Shown here piece by piece: positions 1 through 8,279 of a DNA stretch of 64,000 nt (positions are counted from its first letter, which is position 1; every line of letters starts with the position of its first letter). The notes below the pieces were generated by a model. It had not been told where the DNA came from and ran no database searches. It saw only the letters and a list, made by a program, of their open reading frames with translations. The position numbers and the translations under genes are program-made. The DNA lies in contig NZ_JAJFZL010000001.1 of NCBI RefSeq assembly GCF_020733635.1, forward strand, positions 4,526,001 through 4,590,000. Direction: 5' to 3'. Source of the stretch: Nocardia spumae. Its GTDB lineage: Bacteria > Actinomycetota > Actinomycetes > Mycobacteriales > Mycobacteriaceae.

Positions 1-2118
1 GCGCTGCTGATCTATGTCGGCGGATCCGTCGTAGCCGGCCTGTCCCAGAATCCGGGCATGCTCATCGCGTGCCGCGCGGTGCAGGGCATCGGTGCCGGCG
101 GCCTGTCCGCGCTGGCCCAGATCGTGATGGCCGCGATGATCGCGCCCCGCGAACGCGGGCGCTACAGCGGCTATCTCGGCGCGGTGTTCGCGGTCGCGAC
201 CGTCGGCGGACCGCTCCTCGGTGGCGTCATCACCGACACCAGCTGGCTGGGCTGGCGCTGGTGCTTCTACGTCGGCATCCCGTTCGCGGTGATCGCCCTG
301 ATCGTGTTGCAGCGCACGCTGCGCCTGCCGGTCACCAAGCGGGATGTGAAGGTCGACTGGCTCGGCGCGTTCCTCGTGACCGCGGCCGTCTGCCTGCTGC
401 TGGTCTGGGTGACCTTCGCCGGTGACAAGTACGCGTGGCTGTCGTGGCAGACGCTGGCGATGGTGGCCGGGTCGATCGTGCTGGCGGTGCTGTTCGTCTT
501 CGCGGAATTGCGCGCCGCCGAACCCATCGTGCCCATGCACCTGTTCGCCAACCGCACCATCAGCCTGGCCTCGGCCGCCTCGCTGTTCATCGGCGTCGCG
601 ATGTTCGCCGGCACCGTGTTCTTCAGCCAGTACTTCCAGCTGGCACGCGGCGAGTCACCGACCATGTCCGGCATCATGACGATCCCGATGATCGGTGGCC
701 TGTTCATCTCCTCCACGGTCTCCGGCCAGATCATCACCCGCACCGGACGGTGGAAGGGCTTCCTGGTCAGCGGCGCGTTCCTGGTGACCGCCGGACTGGG
801 GCTGCTGGGCACCATCGGCTACGACACGAACTACTGGGTCGTCGCGATGTACATGGCGATGATGGGCCTGGGCATCGGTATGACGATGCAGAACCTGGTG
901 TTGTGCACGCAGAACCAGGTGGCACCGCACGAGCTCGGCGCGGCCAGCTCCCTGGTGACCTTCTTCCGCAGCCTCGGCGGTGCGATCGGTGTCTCCGCGC
1001 TGGGTGCGGTGATGGCCGAGCGGGTCAAGCACTACATCAGCGACGGTCTGAGCCATCTGGATCCCGCTGCCGCCAAGGCGATGGGCGCCAGCAGCCAGAT
1101 CCCGGATCTCGCCGCGCTGCCACAGCCGGTACGCACCGTGGTCGAAAGCGGATACGGGCACGGCATCGCAGATGTGTTCCTCTACGCGGCGCCGATCGCC
1201 TTCGTCGCCTTCATCCTGACCCTGTTCATCAAGGAGGTCGCGCTGCGCACGTCGGGCGCGATGGCTCAGGCGGCCGAATCCGCGCCCGAGCCGGTGCTGT
1301 CGCCGCTCGCGCTGGCCGAGGACGCGTCGGGTCTGGTCCCGGAGGAGTTCGTGGACAACGCGATCGTGGTGCACGGACACGTTCGCGCCGGTGACGGAAC
1401 CCCGGTCGCCCGCGCGGCGTTGACGCTGATCTCCCCCACCGGCCGCCAGATCGGCCGGGCCATCGCACGGCACGACGGCCGCTACGCCCTGGACGCTCCC
1501 GACCGCGGATCGTATGTCCTCATCGCCTCCGCGGACGGCTTCCAGCCGCAGGCCACCCCGATCGCGATCGGTGACCGGCCGCTGGCACACGATATCCAGC
1601 TCAGCGGTATGAGCGGTCTGGCCGGAACCGTGCGGGCGGCCGACGACGGGTCGCCGATCACCGACGCGCTGGTGATCGTCACCGACAGCCGCGGTGATGT
1701 CCTCGCGGCGGGCGCATCGGGTCCCGACGGTGACTACACGCTGACCGAGCTGATCCCGGGACCGGTGACCGTGGCGGTGAATGCCGCGGCCTTCCAGCCG
1801 GTCGCGCTGCCGGCGGAGGTCGGCGGGCAGGGCATCACCCGGCTCGATGTCGCACTACCCCGCGGGGCACAGCTGCACGGCACCGTGCTCAACACCGGCG
1901 GACCGCTGCGCGATGCCCGGGTAACCCTGGTCGATGCGGCGGGTGCGGTCGTGGAGAGCACCATCACCGGTCACGACGGCCGCTACCGCTTCGGCAATCT
2001 GGCGCTGGGCGACTACACGGTGGTCGCGTCGGGATATCCAGCGACCACGACCACGCTCACGCTGGCGGGCGGGGCCACCGGCGACCACGTGATCGAGCTG
2101 TCGTACCCGCGCGACTGA
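1..2118 (+). CDS. MFS multidrug exporter (DHA2/EmrB-QacA type) fused to three carboxypeptidase-regulatory-like domains, 5' end missing
   Basis: The frame is open from base 1, so the gene begins outside the window and the ATG at 58 is internal. The first ~420 visible residues are strongly hydrophobic and carry RAVQGIGAG and the antiporter motif C (VGGPLLGGVITD), typical of proton-driven 14-helix drug exporters in the plasma membrane. From about base 1369 three repeats of ~80 residues follow (start near 1369, 1615 and 1867). Each has the pattern G-V/T-V...A-V-T/V...DG-Y-L/F...Y/V-T-V-V-A, the signature of carboxypeptidase regulatory-like (transthyretin-like, CarboxypepD_reg) beta domains. The tail is probably an extracytoplasmic or cytoplasmic beta-sandwich module; its role is unknown. 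Substrate cannot be told. A hairpin follows at 2131-2163. Family is firm, substrate open. Confidence 0.88.
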   Translation, partial: ALLIYVGGSVVAGLSQNPGMLIACRAVQGIGAGGLSALAQIVMAAMIAPRERGRYSGYLGAVFAVATVGGPLLGGVITDTSWLGWRWCFYVGIPFAVIALIVLQRTLRLPVTKRDVKVDWLGAFLVTAAVCLLLVWVTFAGDKYAWLSWQTLAMVAGSIVLAVLFVFAELRAAEPIVPMHLFANRTISLASAASLFIGVAMFAGTVFFSQYFQLARGESPTMSGIMTIPMIGGLFISSTVSGQIITRTGRWKGFLVSGAFLVTAGLGLLGTIGYDTNYWVVAMYMAMMGLGIGMTMQNLVLCTQNQVAPHELGAASSLVTFFRSLGGAIGVSALGAVMAERVKHYISDGLSHLDPAAAKAMGASSQIPDLAALPQPVRTVVESGYGHGIADVFLYAAPIAFVAFILTLFIKEVALRTSGAMAQAAESAPEPVLSPLALAEDASGLVPEEFVDNAIVVHGHVRAGDGTPVARAALTLISPTGRQIGRAIARHDGRYALDAPDRGSYVLIASADGFQPQATPIAIGDRPLAHDIQLSGMSGLAGTVRAADDGSPITDALVIVTDSRGDVLAAGASGPDGDYTLTELIPGPVTVAVNAAAFQPVALPAEVGGQGITRLDVALPRGAQLHGTVLNTGGPLRDARVTLVDAAGAVVESTITGHDGRYRFGNLALGDYTVVASGYPATTTTLTLAGGATGDHVIELSYPRD

Positions 2119-2130
2119 ACAACCCGACAC

Positions 2131-2163
2131 ACATGGGCGCCGGAGTGGATCCGGCGCCCATGT
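2131..2163. terminator. Perfect hairpin between convergent genes
   Basis: ACATGGGCGCCGG (2131-2143) pairs without mismatch with 2151-2163 around a 7-base loop. No T-run follows on either strand, which is usual for high-G+C actinobacteria. It lies between the 3' ends of the MFS gene and tsnR and could end transcription from both sides. Confidence 0.75.
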
Positions 2164-2210
2164 CGTAGCCGGAAAGAGTTACCCGGCCCGATCGTGGGCG
2201 GGCGCTCGGC

Positions 2211-3086
2211 TCAGGGCCGATGCCGGACGCGCGCGCCGGTGTACAGGCAGATCGCCGCCGCGGCCGCGAGGTTCAGGCTCTCCGCGCGGCCGTGGATGGG
2301 GATCCGGATGCGATGATCGGCGCGCGCGGCGACCGCGGGATCGAGCCCGTGCGCCTCGTTACCGAAAAGCCATGCGGTACCACCGGATTCGCCGGCGCCA
2401 CGAAGCAGTTCGTCGGCGTCGTCGAGATCGACCTCACCGCGGGCGGTGGTCGCCAGCACCGTGATGCCGTTGTCGCGCAACGCCGTCAGGACGGCATCGA
2501 TATCGCGATCGCGGGCGATCGGCACATGGAACAGGCTGCCCGCGCAGGCGCGCACACATTTGCCGTTGTGTGGATCCACCGAATCACCGGCGAGCACGAC
2601 GGCGTCCGCGCCGACCGCGTCGGCCACCCGGATCAGCGTGCCGGCATTGCCCGGATCCGATATCTCCACCGGCACGGCGAGCATGCGGGACCGGGGTGCG
2701 GTCGACGAAACCACCTGTGCCATCGGCACATCCACGAGCCGGCAGACCGCGACCAGACCGGGCGGGGTGACGGTCTCCCCCAGATGTTCGGCGGCCCGTT
2801 CACTCACCAGGCTGGTGCGCACGCCCAACGCGGCGGCGGTGGCCACCAGTTCGTGTTCGCGTTCGGCGGCGCGGGGGGAATAGAACAGCTCCTCCACTCG
2901 CCCGGCGTCCAGGGCAGCGGCGACGGAGTTGGCTCCCTCGGCCAGGAACGTCCCGGCCTTGCGGCGGGAGGCGGAACGATGGAGCTTGACAGCGGAAACG
3001 ACCCGCGGATTGCGTTCCGACAGCGCCGGATTCGTCCGGTCGGCGTCGGAGCCGCGTTCCACGGGTCGTTTCGAGGTATCGGTCAA
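2211..3086 (-). CDS. tsnR: SpoU-family 23S rRNA (ribose-2'-O)-methyltransferase, TsnR/RlmB type
   Basis: SPOUT enzyme that uses S-adenosylmethionine to methylate a ribose in 23S rRNA. The three SpoU motifs are present: DPGNAGTLIRVADAVGADA, LFGNEAHGLDP, and IPIHGRAESLNLAAAAA near the C-terminus (trefoil-knot SAM site). The N-terminal SAVKLHRSASRRKAGTFLAEG is the substrate-binding module seen in mycobacterial TsnR. The open frame extends back into rplT to 3299; start chosen is the TTG at 3086, which overlaps the rplT 3' end. A GTG at 3062 is an alternative and no good ribosome site separates them. It is the last gene of the infC-rpmI-rplT-tsnR run, so probably co-transcribed. Exact target nucleotide unknown. 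Confidence 0.85.
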   Translation of the reverse strand: MTDTSKRPVERGSDADRTNPALSERNPRVVSAVKLHRSASRRKAGTFLAEGANSVAAALDAGRVEELFYSPRAAEREHELVATAAALGVRTSLVSERAAEHLGETVTPPGLVAVCRLVDVPMAQVVSSTAPRSRMLAVPVEISDPGNAGTLIRVADAVGADAVVLAGDSVDPHNGKCVRACAGSLFHVPIARDRDIDAVLTALRDNGITVLATTARGEVDLDDADELLRGAGESGGTAWLFGNEAHGLDPAVAARADHRIRIPIHGRAESLNLAAAAAICLYTGARVRHRP

Positions 3087-3097
3087 CTGGCCGCGGC

Positions 3098-3478
3098 TCA
3101 GGCAGCCGGAGCGTTGACATCCTCCGGCAGGGCGGCCTTGGCCACCGCTACCAGGCCGGCGAACGCCTCGGCGTCGGAGACGGCGAGCTCGGCGAGGATC
3201 TTGCGGTCGACCTCGACACCCGCGGCCTTCAGGCCCTGGATGAAGCGGTTGTAGGTGATGTCGTTGGCGCGAGCCGCCGCGTTGATACGCGCGATCCACA
3301 GCTTGCGGAAATCACCCTTCCGTGCCCGGCGGTCCCGGTAGGCGTAGGTGAGCGAGTGCAGCTGCTGTTCCTTGGCCTTGCGGTACAGCCGCGAGCGCTG
3401 CCCGCGGTAGCCCTTGGAGGCCTCGAGCACGGAACGGCGCTTCTTCTGAGCGTTGACGGCCCTTTTGACGCGTGCCAC
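3098..3478 (-). CDS. rplT: 50S ribosomal protein L20
   Basis: Product of 126 residues starting [15 protein letters not shown], with the conserved basic helix ([17 protein letters not shown]) that binds 23S rRNA early in 50S assembly, and the [11 protein letters not shown] segment of the globular domain. GTG start. It lies 89 bases after rpmI, in the order infC-rpmI-rplT typical of bacteria. In Firmicutes and Proteobacteria L20 represses its own operon; whether it does so here is not shown. The 3' end overlaps the likely start of tsnR by a few bases. Confidence 0.98.
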   Translation of the reverse strand: MARVKRAVNAQKKRRSVLEASKGYRGQRSRLYRKAKEQQLHSLTYAYRDRRARKGDFRKLWIARINAAARANDITYNRFIQGLKAAGVEVDRKILAELAVSDAEAFAGLVAVAKAALPEDVNAPAA

Positions 3479-3567
3479 TGGTCAGTCCTTGATCGATCGA
3501 GGGGCGCGGGTGGGCGCCCACAGGGTGGGAAGAGGAGGTATCGGACGCGAGCGCTGTGCTCGTGAGA

Positions 3568-3762
3568 TCAGATACCGAGCAGCTTCTTGACGCGACGGAC
3601 GTCGGCGGGCGCGACGGCTTCCGTGCCGTCCAGACGACGAGTCCGGCGGCTGGACTTGTGCTCGAGCAGGTGGCGACGGTTCGCCTGCTGGCGCAGCAGC
3701 TTGCCGCGACCGGACACCTTGAATCGCTTCGAGGTGCCGCTGTGGCTCTTCATCTTCGGCAT
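3568..3762 (-). CDS. rpmI: 50S ribosomal protein L35
   Basis: Small basic protein of 64 residues ([25 protein letters not shown]), full length for the family, part of the large ribosomal subunit. Second gene of the infC-rpmI-rplT operon; a 65-base gap with a hairpin separates it from infC. The start ATG at 3762 gives the canonical MPKMK N-terminus. Confidence 0.97.
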   Translation of the reverse strand: MPKMKSHSGTSKRFKVSGRGKLLRQQANRRHLLEHKSSRRTRRLDGTEAVAPADVRRVKKLLGI

Positions 3763-3784
3763 GGATTCCTCAATCTGTCTCGTT

Positions 3785-3815
3785 CCGGCGGCATCGCGCG
3801 AGGCGATACCGCCGG
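3785..3815 (-). promoter_or_regulatory. Hairpin in the infC-rpmI gap
   Basis: CCGGCGG (3785-3791) pairs with CCGCCGG (3809-3815), and ATCGC (3793-3797) with GCGAT (3803-3807), with one mismatch and a 5-base loop. It fills most of the gap between the infC stop and rpmI start. There is no T-run, so partial termination, RNA processing or a protein site are all possible; function is inferred only from position. Confidence 0.45.
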
Positions 3816-3827
3816 GGCTGTATCGGT

Positions 3828-4472
<645 letters not shown>

Positions 4473-4875
4473 GGGGCCTCCTAGGTCAAGCGGTGTCGTC
4501 CAACGACCGCGAGCAACAAACTGCAACCCCATACCCAACACGAAAGCCCCGTCGCGGTATTTCACCGCTACGGGGCCCGAATGTCGACCGGTCGCCGGAG
4601 GCGTTCGCAACGCGAACAGCCATCTCGACCTCGCCCCGGACGAATCCGGGCGAGAACCCGCCGCTGTGGCGAGTGACCGGACCATCGAACCTGGCACGCG
4701 GACCGGTCGATGGTGGGAGTCGGGCTCCACTTACAGCCCCGAGCCGACATGCTGGATCTGTTCCGACATGAGACCGGGGCGGTCGTCGCCGACAACCTTA
4801 GCACTGCGCGGGCCCCTACTCCCAATCGGCGGCCCCCGCAACCCGTCGACACGAACTCGATGACATGCTACGACC
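4473..4875. other. Long intergenic region: infC leader and divergent promoters
   Basis: About 400 bases without a supported gene between infC and the divergent DUF1844 gene. It holds the infC Shine-Dalgarno (4477-4482), the terminator-like hairpin (4537-4576) and a candidate minus-strand -10 box TAAGGT (4795-4800) with TTGGGA 19 bases further upstream. If that promoter is right, the infC transcript has a leader of about 315 bases. No leader peptide was recognised. Confidence 0.5.
4537..4576 (-). terminator. Terminator-like hairpin (possible attenuator) in the infC leader
   Basis: Bases 4546-4558 pair with 4564-4576 (12 of 13 pairs, loop GAAAT on the minus strand), and the minus strand continues TTTCGTGTT. 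It has the form of an intrinsic terminator, lies about 65 bases before the infC start, and there is no minus-strand gene upstream that it could end. It may stop transcription early and so control the infC operon; this is inference. Confidence 0.6.
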
Positions 4876-5250
4876 ATGAGCGAGCACGCCGGCGACCCGT
4901 CGGCCCTGAGTGAGTCCGCGGATCCGGAATCGGTGCGGGAGCTGGCAGACATCCCCGCCGTCGAGGTGATCAGCCGGGCCGCGGTGATGCTGATGAGTTC
5001 GGCCGCCGAAAAGCTCGGCCTCGCCGACGAGGATCCCGATGCCAGTCCGCGCCGCGATCTGGACGAGGCCCGTCGCGTGATCACCGCACTCGCCGGACTG
5101 GTGACGTCCTCGGTCGAGTATCTCGGCCCGCACGCCGGACCGATCCGTGAGGGTCTGCAGTCGCTGCAGCGCGCGTTCCGCGAGTCCTCGGCGCATCCGG
5201 ACGCACCGGGCGCGGGACCGGGTGAGAAGTACACCGGCCCGGTCTACTGA
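4876..5250 (+). CDS. DUF1844 domain protein
   Basis: Acidic, mostly helical protein of 124 residues with the DUF1844 core (IPAVEVISRAAVMLMSSAA, EKLGL, DLDEARRVITALAGLV). The family is common in actinobacteria and has no established function. It is transcribed away from infC, a neighbourhood I recall for other actinobacteria. No signal peptide or membrane helix is evident, so probably cytosolic. Ends at a perfect hairpin (5275-5300). Confidence 0.85.
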   Translation: MSEHAGDPSALSESADPESVRELADIPAVEVISRAAVMLMSSAAEKLGLADEDPDASPRRDLDEARRVITALAGLVTSSVEYLGPHAGPIREGLQSLQRAFRESSAHPDAPGAGPGEKYTGPVY

Positions 5251-5274
5251 GCGGCCGCCCGCACCCACCCGGAA

Positions 5275-5300
5275 GTCCGGCCGCGAAGACGCGGCCGGAC
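5275..5300. terminator. Perfect hairpin between convergent DUF1844 and TetR genes
   Basis: GTCCGGCCGCG (5275-5285), loop AAGA, CGCGGCCGGAC (5290-5300). Eleven pairs without mismatch, between two converging genes, so a likely bidirectional terminator. Confidence 0.75.
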
Positions 5301-5307
5301 GAATGGA

Positions 5308-5934
5308 TCAGCCGGTGACGTGGTCCGGGGCGATGCCCGACAGCACCGTCGTGACGATGGCTTCGACCGGGGGCGGCGCATCGGGATGCGGCGCCCCCGA
5401 CAGCAGAGCCGACAGCACCGCGTCGTGGCAGATGCCGACCAGGATCGCGGCGGCCGCCTCGACGTCCGCGTCGGCGAGCAGCCGGCCCCGATCACGCTCG
5501 GCACGCAGATAGCCGACCAGCTCGTCACGCCAGATACGCCGGCGCCCCGGGGATTCGGCGAATCGGGCCAGCACGGCCGGCTGACTCAGCAGCCCGGCGA
5601 AGACCGGCAGTACCGCAGCGTGCAGGGCCAGCCCCTGTCGCAGGCAGACCGCCAGATTCTCGGCGACCGTGGCGGTGCCCGCGGCCGGCAGGGCCGGAAA
5701 TCCTCGATCCACCGATTCGACATGGGCCACCAGCGCCGCCGCCAGCAACTCCTCCTTGTCGGCGAAATGGTTGTAGAGCACGCCGTCGGATACGCCGGCG
5801 GCGCGAGCGATGGCGCGCACGGTGAGCCCGCTGCTGCCCGCTTCGGCGAACAGGCGCTCGGCGGTCGCGATCAGATGGGCGCGCAGATCGGCGGCGTCGC
5901 GATCGTGCAGCGCCGCGGCCCGTCTGGGTGCCAT
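5308..5934 (-). CDS. TetR/AcrR family transcriptional regulator
   Basis: Product of 208 residues. The N-terminal helix-turn-helix is clear: LIATAERLFAEAGSSGLTVRAI with ARAAGVSDGVLYNHFADKEEL. The C-terminal two thirds is a helical ligand-binding domain without recognisable specificity. It starts 6 bases after the methyltransferase stop, so the two form an operon; the double palindrome at 6787-6822 in front of the operon is the obvious candidate operator for autoregulation. Ligand unknown. Confidence 0.92.
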   Translation of the reverse strand: MAPRRAAALHDRDAADLRAHLIATAERLFAEAGSSGLTVRAIARAAGVSDGVLYNHFADKEELLAAALVAHVESVDRGFPALPAAGTATVAENLAVCLRQGLALHAAVLPVFAGLLSQPAVLARFAESPGRRRIWRDELVGYLRAERDRGRLLADADVEAAAAILVGICHDAVLSALLSGAPHPDAPPPVEAIVTTVLSGIAPDHVTG

Positions 5935-5940
5935 ACGGGT

Positions 5941-6768
5941 CTACCGTGGCGCGACGGTCGCGGTGATCAGCCGGGAGGCCGCCCGCAGCCGGATCGCATC
6001 GGTGCCCGCGAACGGTGCCAGCGCCCCGGCGATGGCACCGCGGAGTGCGTCGTCGGTGGCGAAGTCGTTGCGCTGCCGGTGATAGCGCGTCGGCCCCCAG
6101 CCCATGACGAATTCGGTGGCGTCGCCGACATCGGCGCCCCAGACACTCTCGGACTCGACGAGGTCGTTGGCCACCTCGGTGAATCCCGCGGCAGTGAGCA
6201 AATCGGCCGTGGCTGCGGGATCGGCGAAGGCGCTGAACCCGTGGCCGATCTCGAATCCCGGCAGATGCGGTGCGGCGGCGGCGAAGACGGCGCCGATGTC
6301 GGATTCCGCCATGGCGGGCACGGCGATCGCGAGTCGACCGCGCGCGGACAGGGCGCGGGCGATGTTCGTGAACGCCGCGACCGGATCCGCGAAGAACATG
6401 ATGCCGAACCGGCTCAGCGCCACATCGAAGGATCCGGGCGCGAACCCGAACACCTGAGCATCGCCCTGTTCGAACGACACGTTGTCCACGCCTTCGGATT
6501 TCGCGCCGGCGCGAGCGCGCGCGAGCATCGGACCGGAGAGATCGATACCGGTCGCGGAGGCGGCCCGGCGCGCGGCCGCACGCGTCAATTGCCCGTTACC
6601 GCAACCGATGTCGAGTACCCGATCCCCCGTTCCCACCCGGCCCGCCGTCAGCAGCGGTTCGTTGATCCCGGAATTCACCGCGTCGTACCGGTCGGCGTGG
6701 TCGGCCCAGTGCTCGCCCTCGTAGCCGTTCCACGCCTCGGACTGGGCGGTGTTGACGATCTCGGTCAT
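5941..6768 (-). CDS. Class I SAM-dependent methyltransferase (UbiE/Methyltransf_11 type)
   Basis: Product of 275 residues. SAM-binding motif I is DRVLDIGCGNGQLTRAAA (near residue 60), followed by the acidic end of strand 2 (GIDLSGPMLARARA) and motif FDVALSRFGIMFF. The N-terminus NTAQSEAWNGYEGEHWADHADRYDA is typical of small-molecule methyltransferases in actinobacteria. The start ATG at 6768 has GAGGAG just upstream. First gene of a two-gene operon with the TetR regulator. Substrate unknown; the regulator suggests response to a small molecule. Confidence 0.88.
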   Translation of the reverse strand: MTEIVNTAQSEAWNGYEGEHWADHADRYDAVNSGINEPLLTAGRVGTGDRVLDIGCGNGQLTRAAARRAASATGIDLSGPMLARARAGAKSEGVDNVSFEQGDAQVFGFAPGSFDVALSRFGIMFFADPVAAFTNIARALSARGRLAIAVPAMAESDIGAVFAAAAPHLPGFEIGHGFSAFADPAATADLLTAAGFTEVANDLVESESVWGADVGDATEFVMGWGPTRYHRQRNDFATDDALRGAIAGALAPFAGTDAIRLRAASRLITATVAPR

Positions 6769-6786
6769 CGGATCTCCTCGCCGATT

Positions 6787-6822
6787 ATTATGAACACTTG
6801 TTCATGAACGTGTGTTCATAAT
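6787..6822. promoter_or_regulatory. Double palindromic operator in front of the methyltransferase-TetR operon
   Basis: Two abutting 14-base palindromes, TGAACACTTGTTCA (6791-6804, perfect) and TGAACGTGTGTTCA (6805-6818), nested in a perfect 11-base inverted repeat (6787-6797 with 6812-6822). The site starts 18 bases before the methyltransferase ATG and includes TATTAT/CATAAT -10-like stretches. Best read as the TetR regulator's own operator. Both halves also fit GAAC-N4-GTTC, the core of actinobacterial LexA boxes, but the flanks are not TCGAAC/GTTCGA. Confidence 0.75.
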
Positions 6823-6867
6823 GGCCCACGACGGCCCCCGGGTCAAGGTTGTGCGGAGTTGGCGGTC

Positions 6868-7830
6868 CTAGCGCACGCTGATCCGGCGCAGCACCGCTTC
6901 GGTGTCCGCGGCCAGGTCGCCGACCAGCTCGGTGGCCGAGGTGATCGCGGTGACCCGGTCGACCGCCTGCCCCGCCCACACGGGTACCGCGGCCAGATCG
7001 GCGCGGGCGGCGGCCTCGCGATACTCGGCCAGGGCGGCTTCGTCGGCGCCCAATTCGTCGTCGCGGCCACGCCACCGATCGAGGTAGGCGTTGCGCAGGG
7101 TCCGAGCCGGGTACCGCCGCGGCCACGGGGCGCCGCGGGCGATGTCGAGCGTGCGGTTCACCTCGGTTTCGGCGCCGACGGCGCCCACGAGAGCCTTGCC
7201 CACCTCGACGGGCACCAGCGCCTCGTGTGTCGCCTGGAAGCGGGTGCCGATCATCGCGCCCGCCGCCCCCAACGCCAAGGCCGCGGCCACCGCCCGGCCG
7301 TCGGCTATCCCACCGGCCGCCAGCACGGGCACCGCACCGGCCAGATCGACGACCGTCGGTACGAAGGACAGGGTGCCGATTCCCTCTGCGGCGCAATGGC
7401 CTCCGGCATCACTGCCCTGTGCCACCAGGACGTCGGCACCCGCGTCCAGCGCGCGGCGGGCCTCCTCGGTATCGGTGACCTGAACGATCAGAATCGCTCC
7501 GGCTTCCCGTACGGGCGCGGCGAGCGGTACCGGATCGCCGAACGACAGCAGCACCGCGGCAGGACGGTAGGACAGCGCGTGTTCGATCACCGGCCGGTCC
7601 ACGGCCCAGCCGAGAAACCCGATTCCCCATGGGGCGGTGGTCGTTTCGGTCACCAACCGCAGTTCTCGCTCGACCCACTCCCGGTTACCGCGCCCGCCCC
7701 CGACGAGTCCGAGTCCGCCGCCCGCGGACACGGCGGCGGCCAGCGCCCCTCCCGCTTCACCACCCATCGGCGCGGACACGATCGGATGCCGGATCGACAG
7801 GAGTTCGGTGAACGCAGTGGGAATCGCCAT
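6868..7830 (-). CDS. Nitronate monooxygenase-like FMN enzyme (NMO / 2-nitropropane dioxygenase family)
   Basis: TIM-barrel flavoprotein of 320 residues. Family marks: PIVSAPMGGEAGGALAAAVS at the N-terminus, GGLGLVGGG, VLVAQGSDAGGHCA with the catalytic-type His in GGH, and the FMN phosphate site VPVLAAGGIADGRAVAAALA followed by GAAGAMIGTRF. Such enzymes oxidise alkyl nitronates with FMN and O2, though many family members act on other substrates or as enoyl reductases. The frame is open to 8100 but the family N-terminus begins at the ATG at 7830. It reads towards the methyltransferase-TetR operon but is separated from it by the double operator. Confidence 0.85.
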   Translation of the reverse strand: MAIPTAFTELLSIRHPIVSAPMGGEAGGALAAAVSAGGGLGLVGGGRGNREWVERELRLVTETTTAPWGIGFLGWAVDRPVIEHALSYRPAAVLLSFGDPVPLAAPVREAGAILIVQVTDTEEARRALDAGADVLVAQGSDAGGHCAAEGIGTLSFVPTVVDLAGAVPVLAAGGIADGRAVAAALALGAAGAMIGTRFQATHEALVPVEVGKALVGAVGAETEVNRTLDIARGAPWPRRYPARTLRNAYLDRWRGRDDELGADEAALAEYREAAARADLAAVPVWAGQAVDRVTAITSATELVGDLAADTEAVLRRISVR

Positions 7831-8057
7831 GGTCCGATCGTCGCAGGTGCGCGCGGCCGCGCGCACGGTGGTGCCGCGCCGATCGGGCATCGCTGGTGGT
7901 TGTTCTGCCCGACTCGACCCCACGCGCCACGGTGACCTCGCCCAAAAACGGCGCATTCCTTCCCACCCGTGGTGTGGGATTTCTATGATTCGCCGGATGT
8001 CTTCTTGGGTACGTTCCGTTCCAGCTACCGAAGACGTGAGCGATACCGGGGTGCACC

Positions 8058-8279
8058 ATGACCGCCAGAGGTGATCTGGAGAACGAGCTCGGCGGGCCAC
8101 TGGCCGCCGTGGATCTGCTGACGGATCAGGAGCGTGCCGACTTATCGATGTTGTTCCGCGAGGCTCGCCGTCAGGAGACCGAAGGACTGATCCGGTCCGT
8201 GGACGCGATGATCGGCGCGCTGCCGCGGCCGCTGCGCGCGCCGACCAAGAAGATCATGTTCGGGAATCTGCTGGACTGA
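8058..8279 (+). CDS. Small protein of unknown function, coupled to the next gene
   Basis: Product of 73 residues (MTARGDLENELGG...MIGALPRPLRAPTKKIMFGNLLD). It is charged and helical in look, without membrane segment, cysteine pair or known motif. Its stop TGA shares one base with the ATG of the following gene (TGATG at 8277-8281), so the two are translationally coupled and probably work together. GGGG 5 bases before the ATG may be the ribosome site. Not recognised. Confidence 0.6.
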   Translation: MTARGDLENELGGPLAAVDLLTDQERADLSMLFREARRQETEGLIRSVDAMIGALPRPLRAPTKKIMFGNLLD

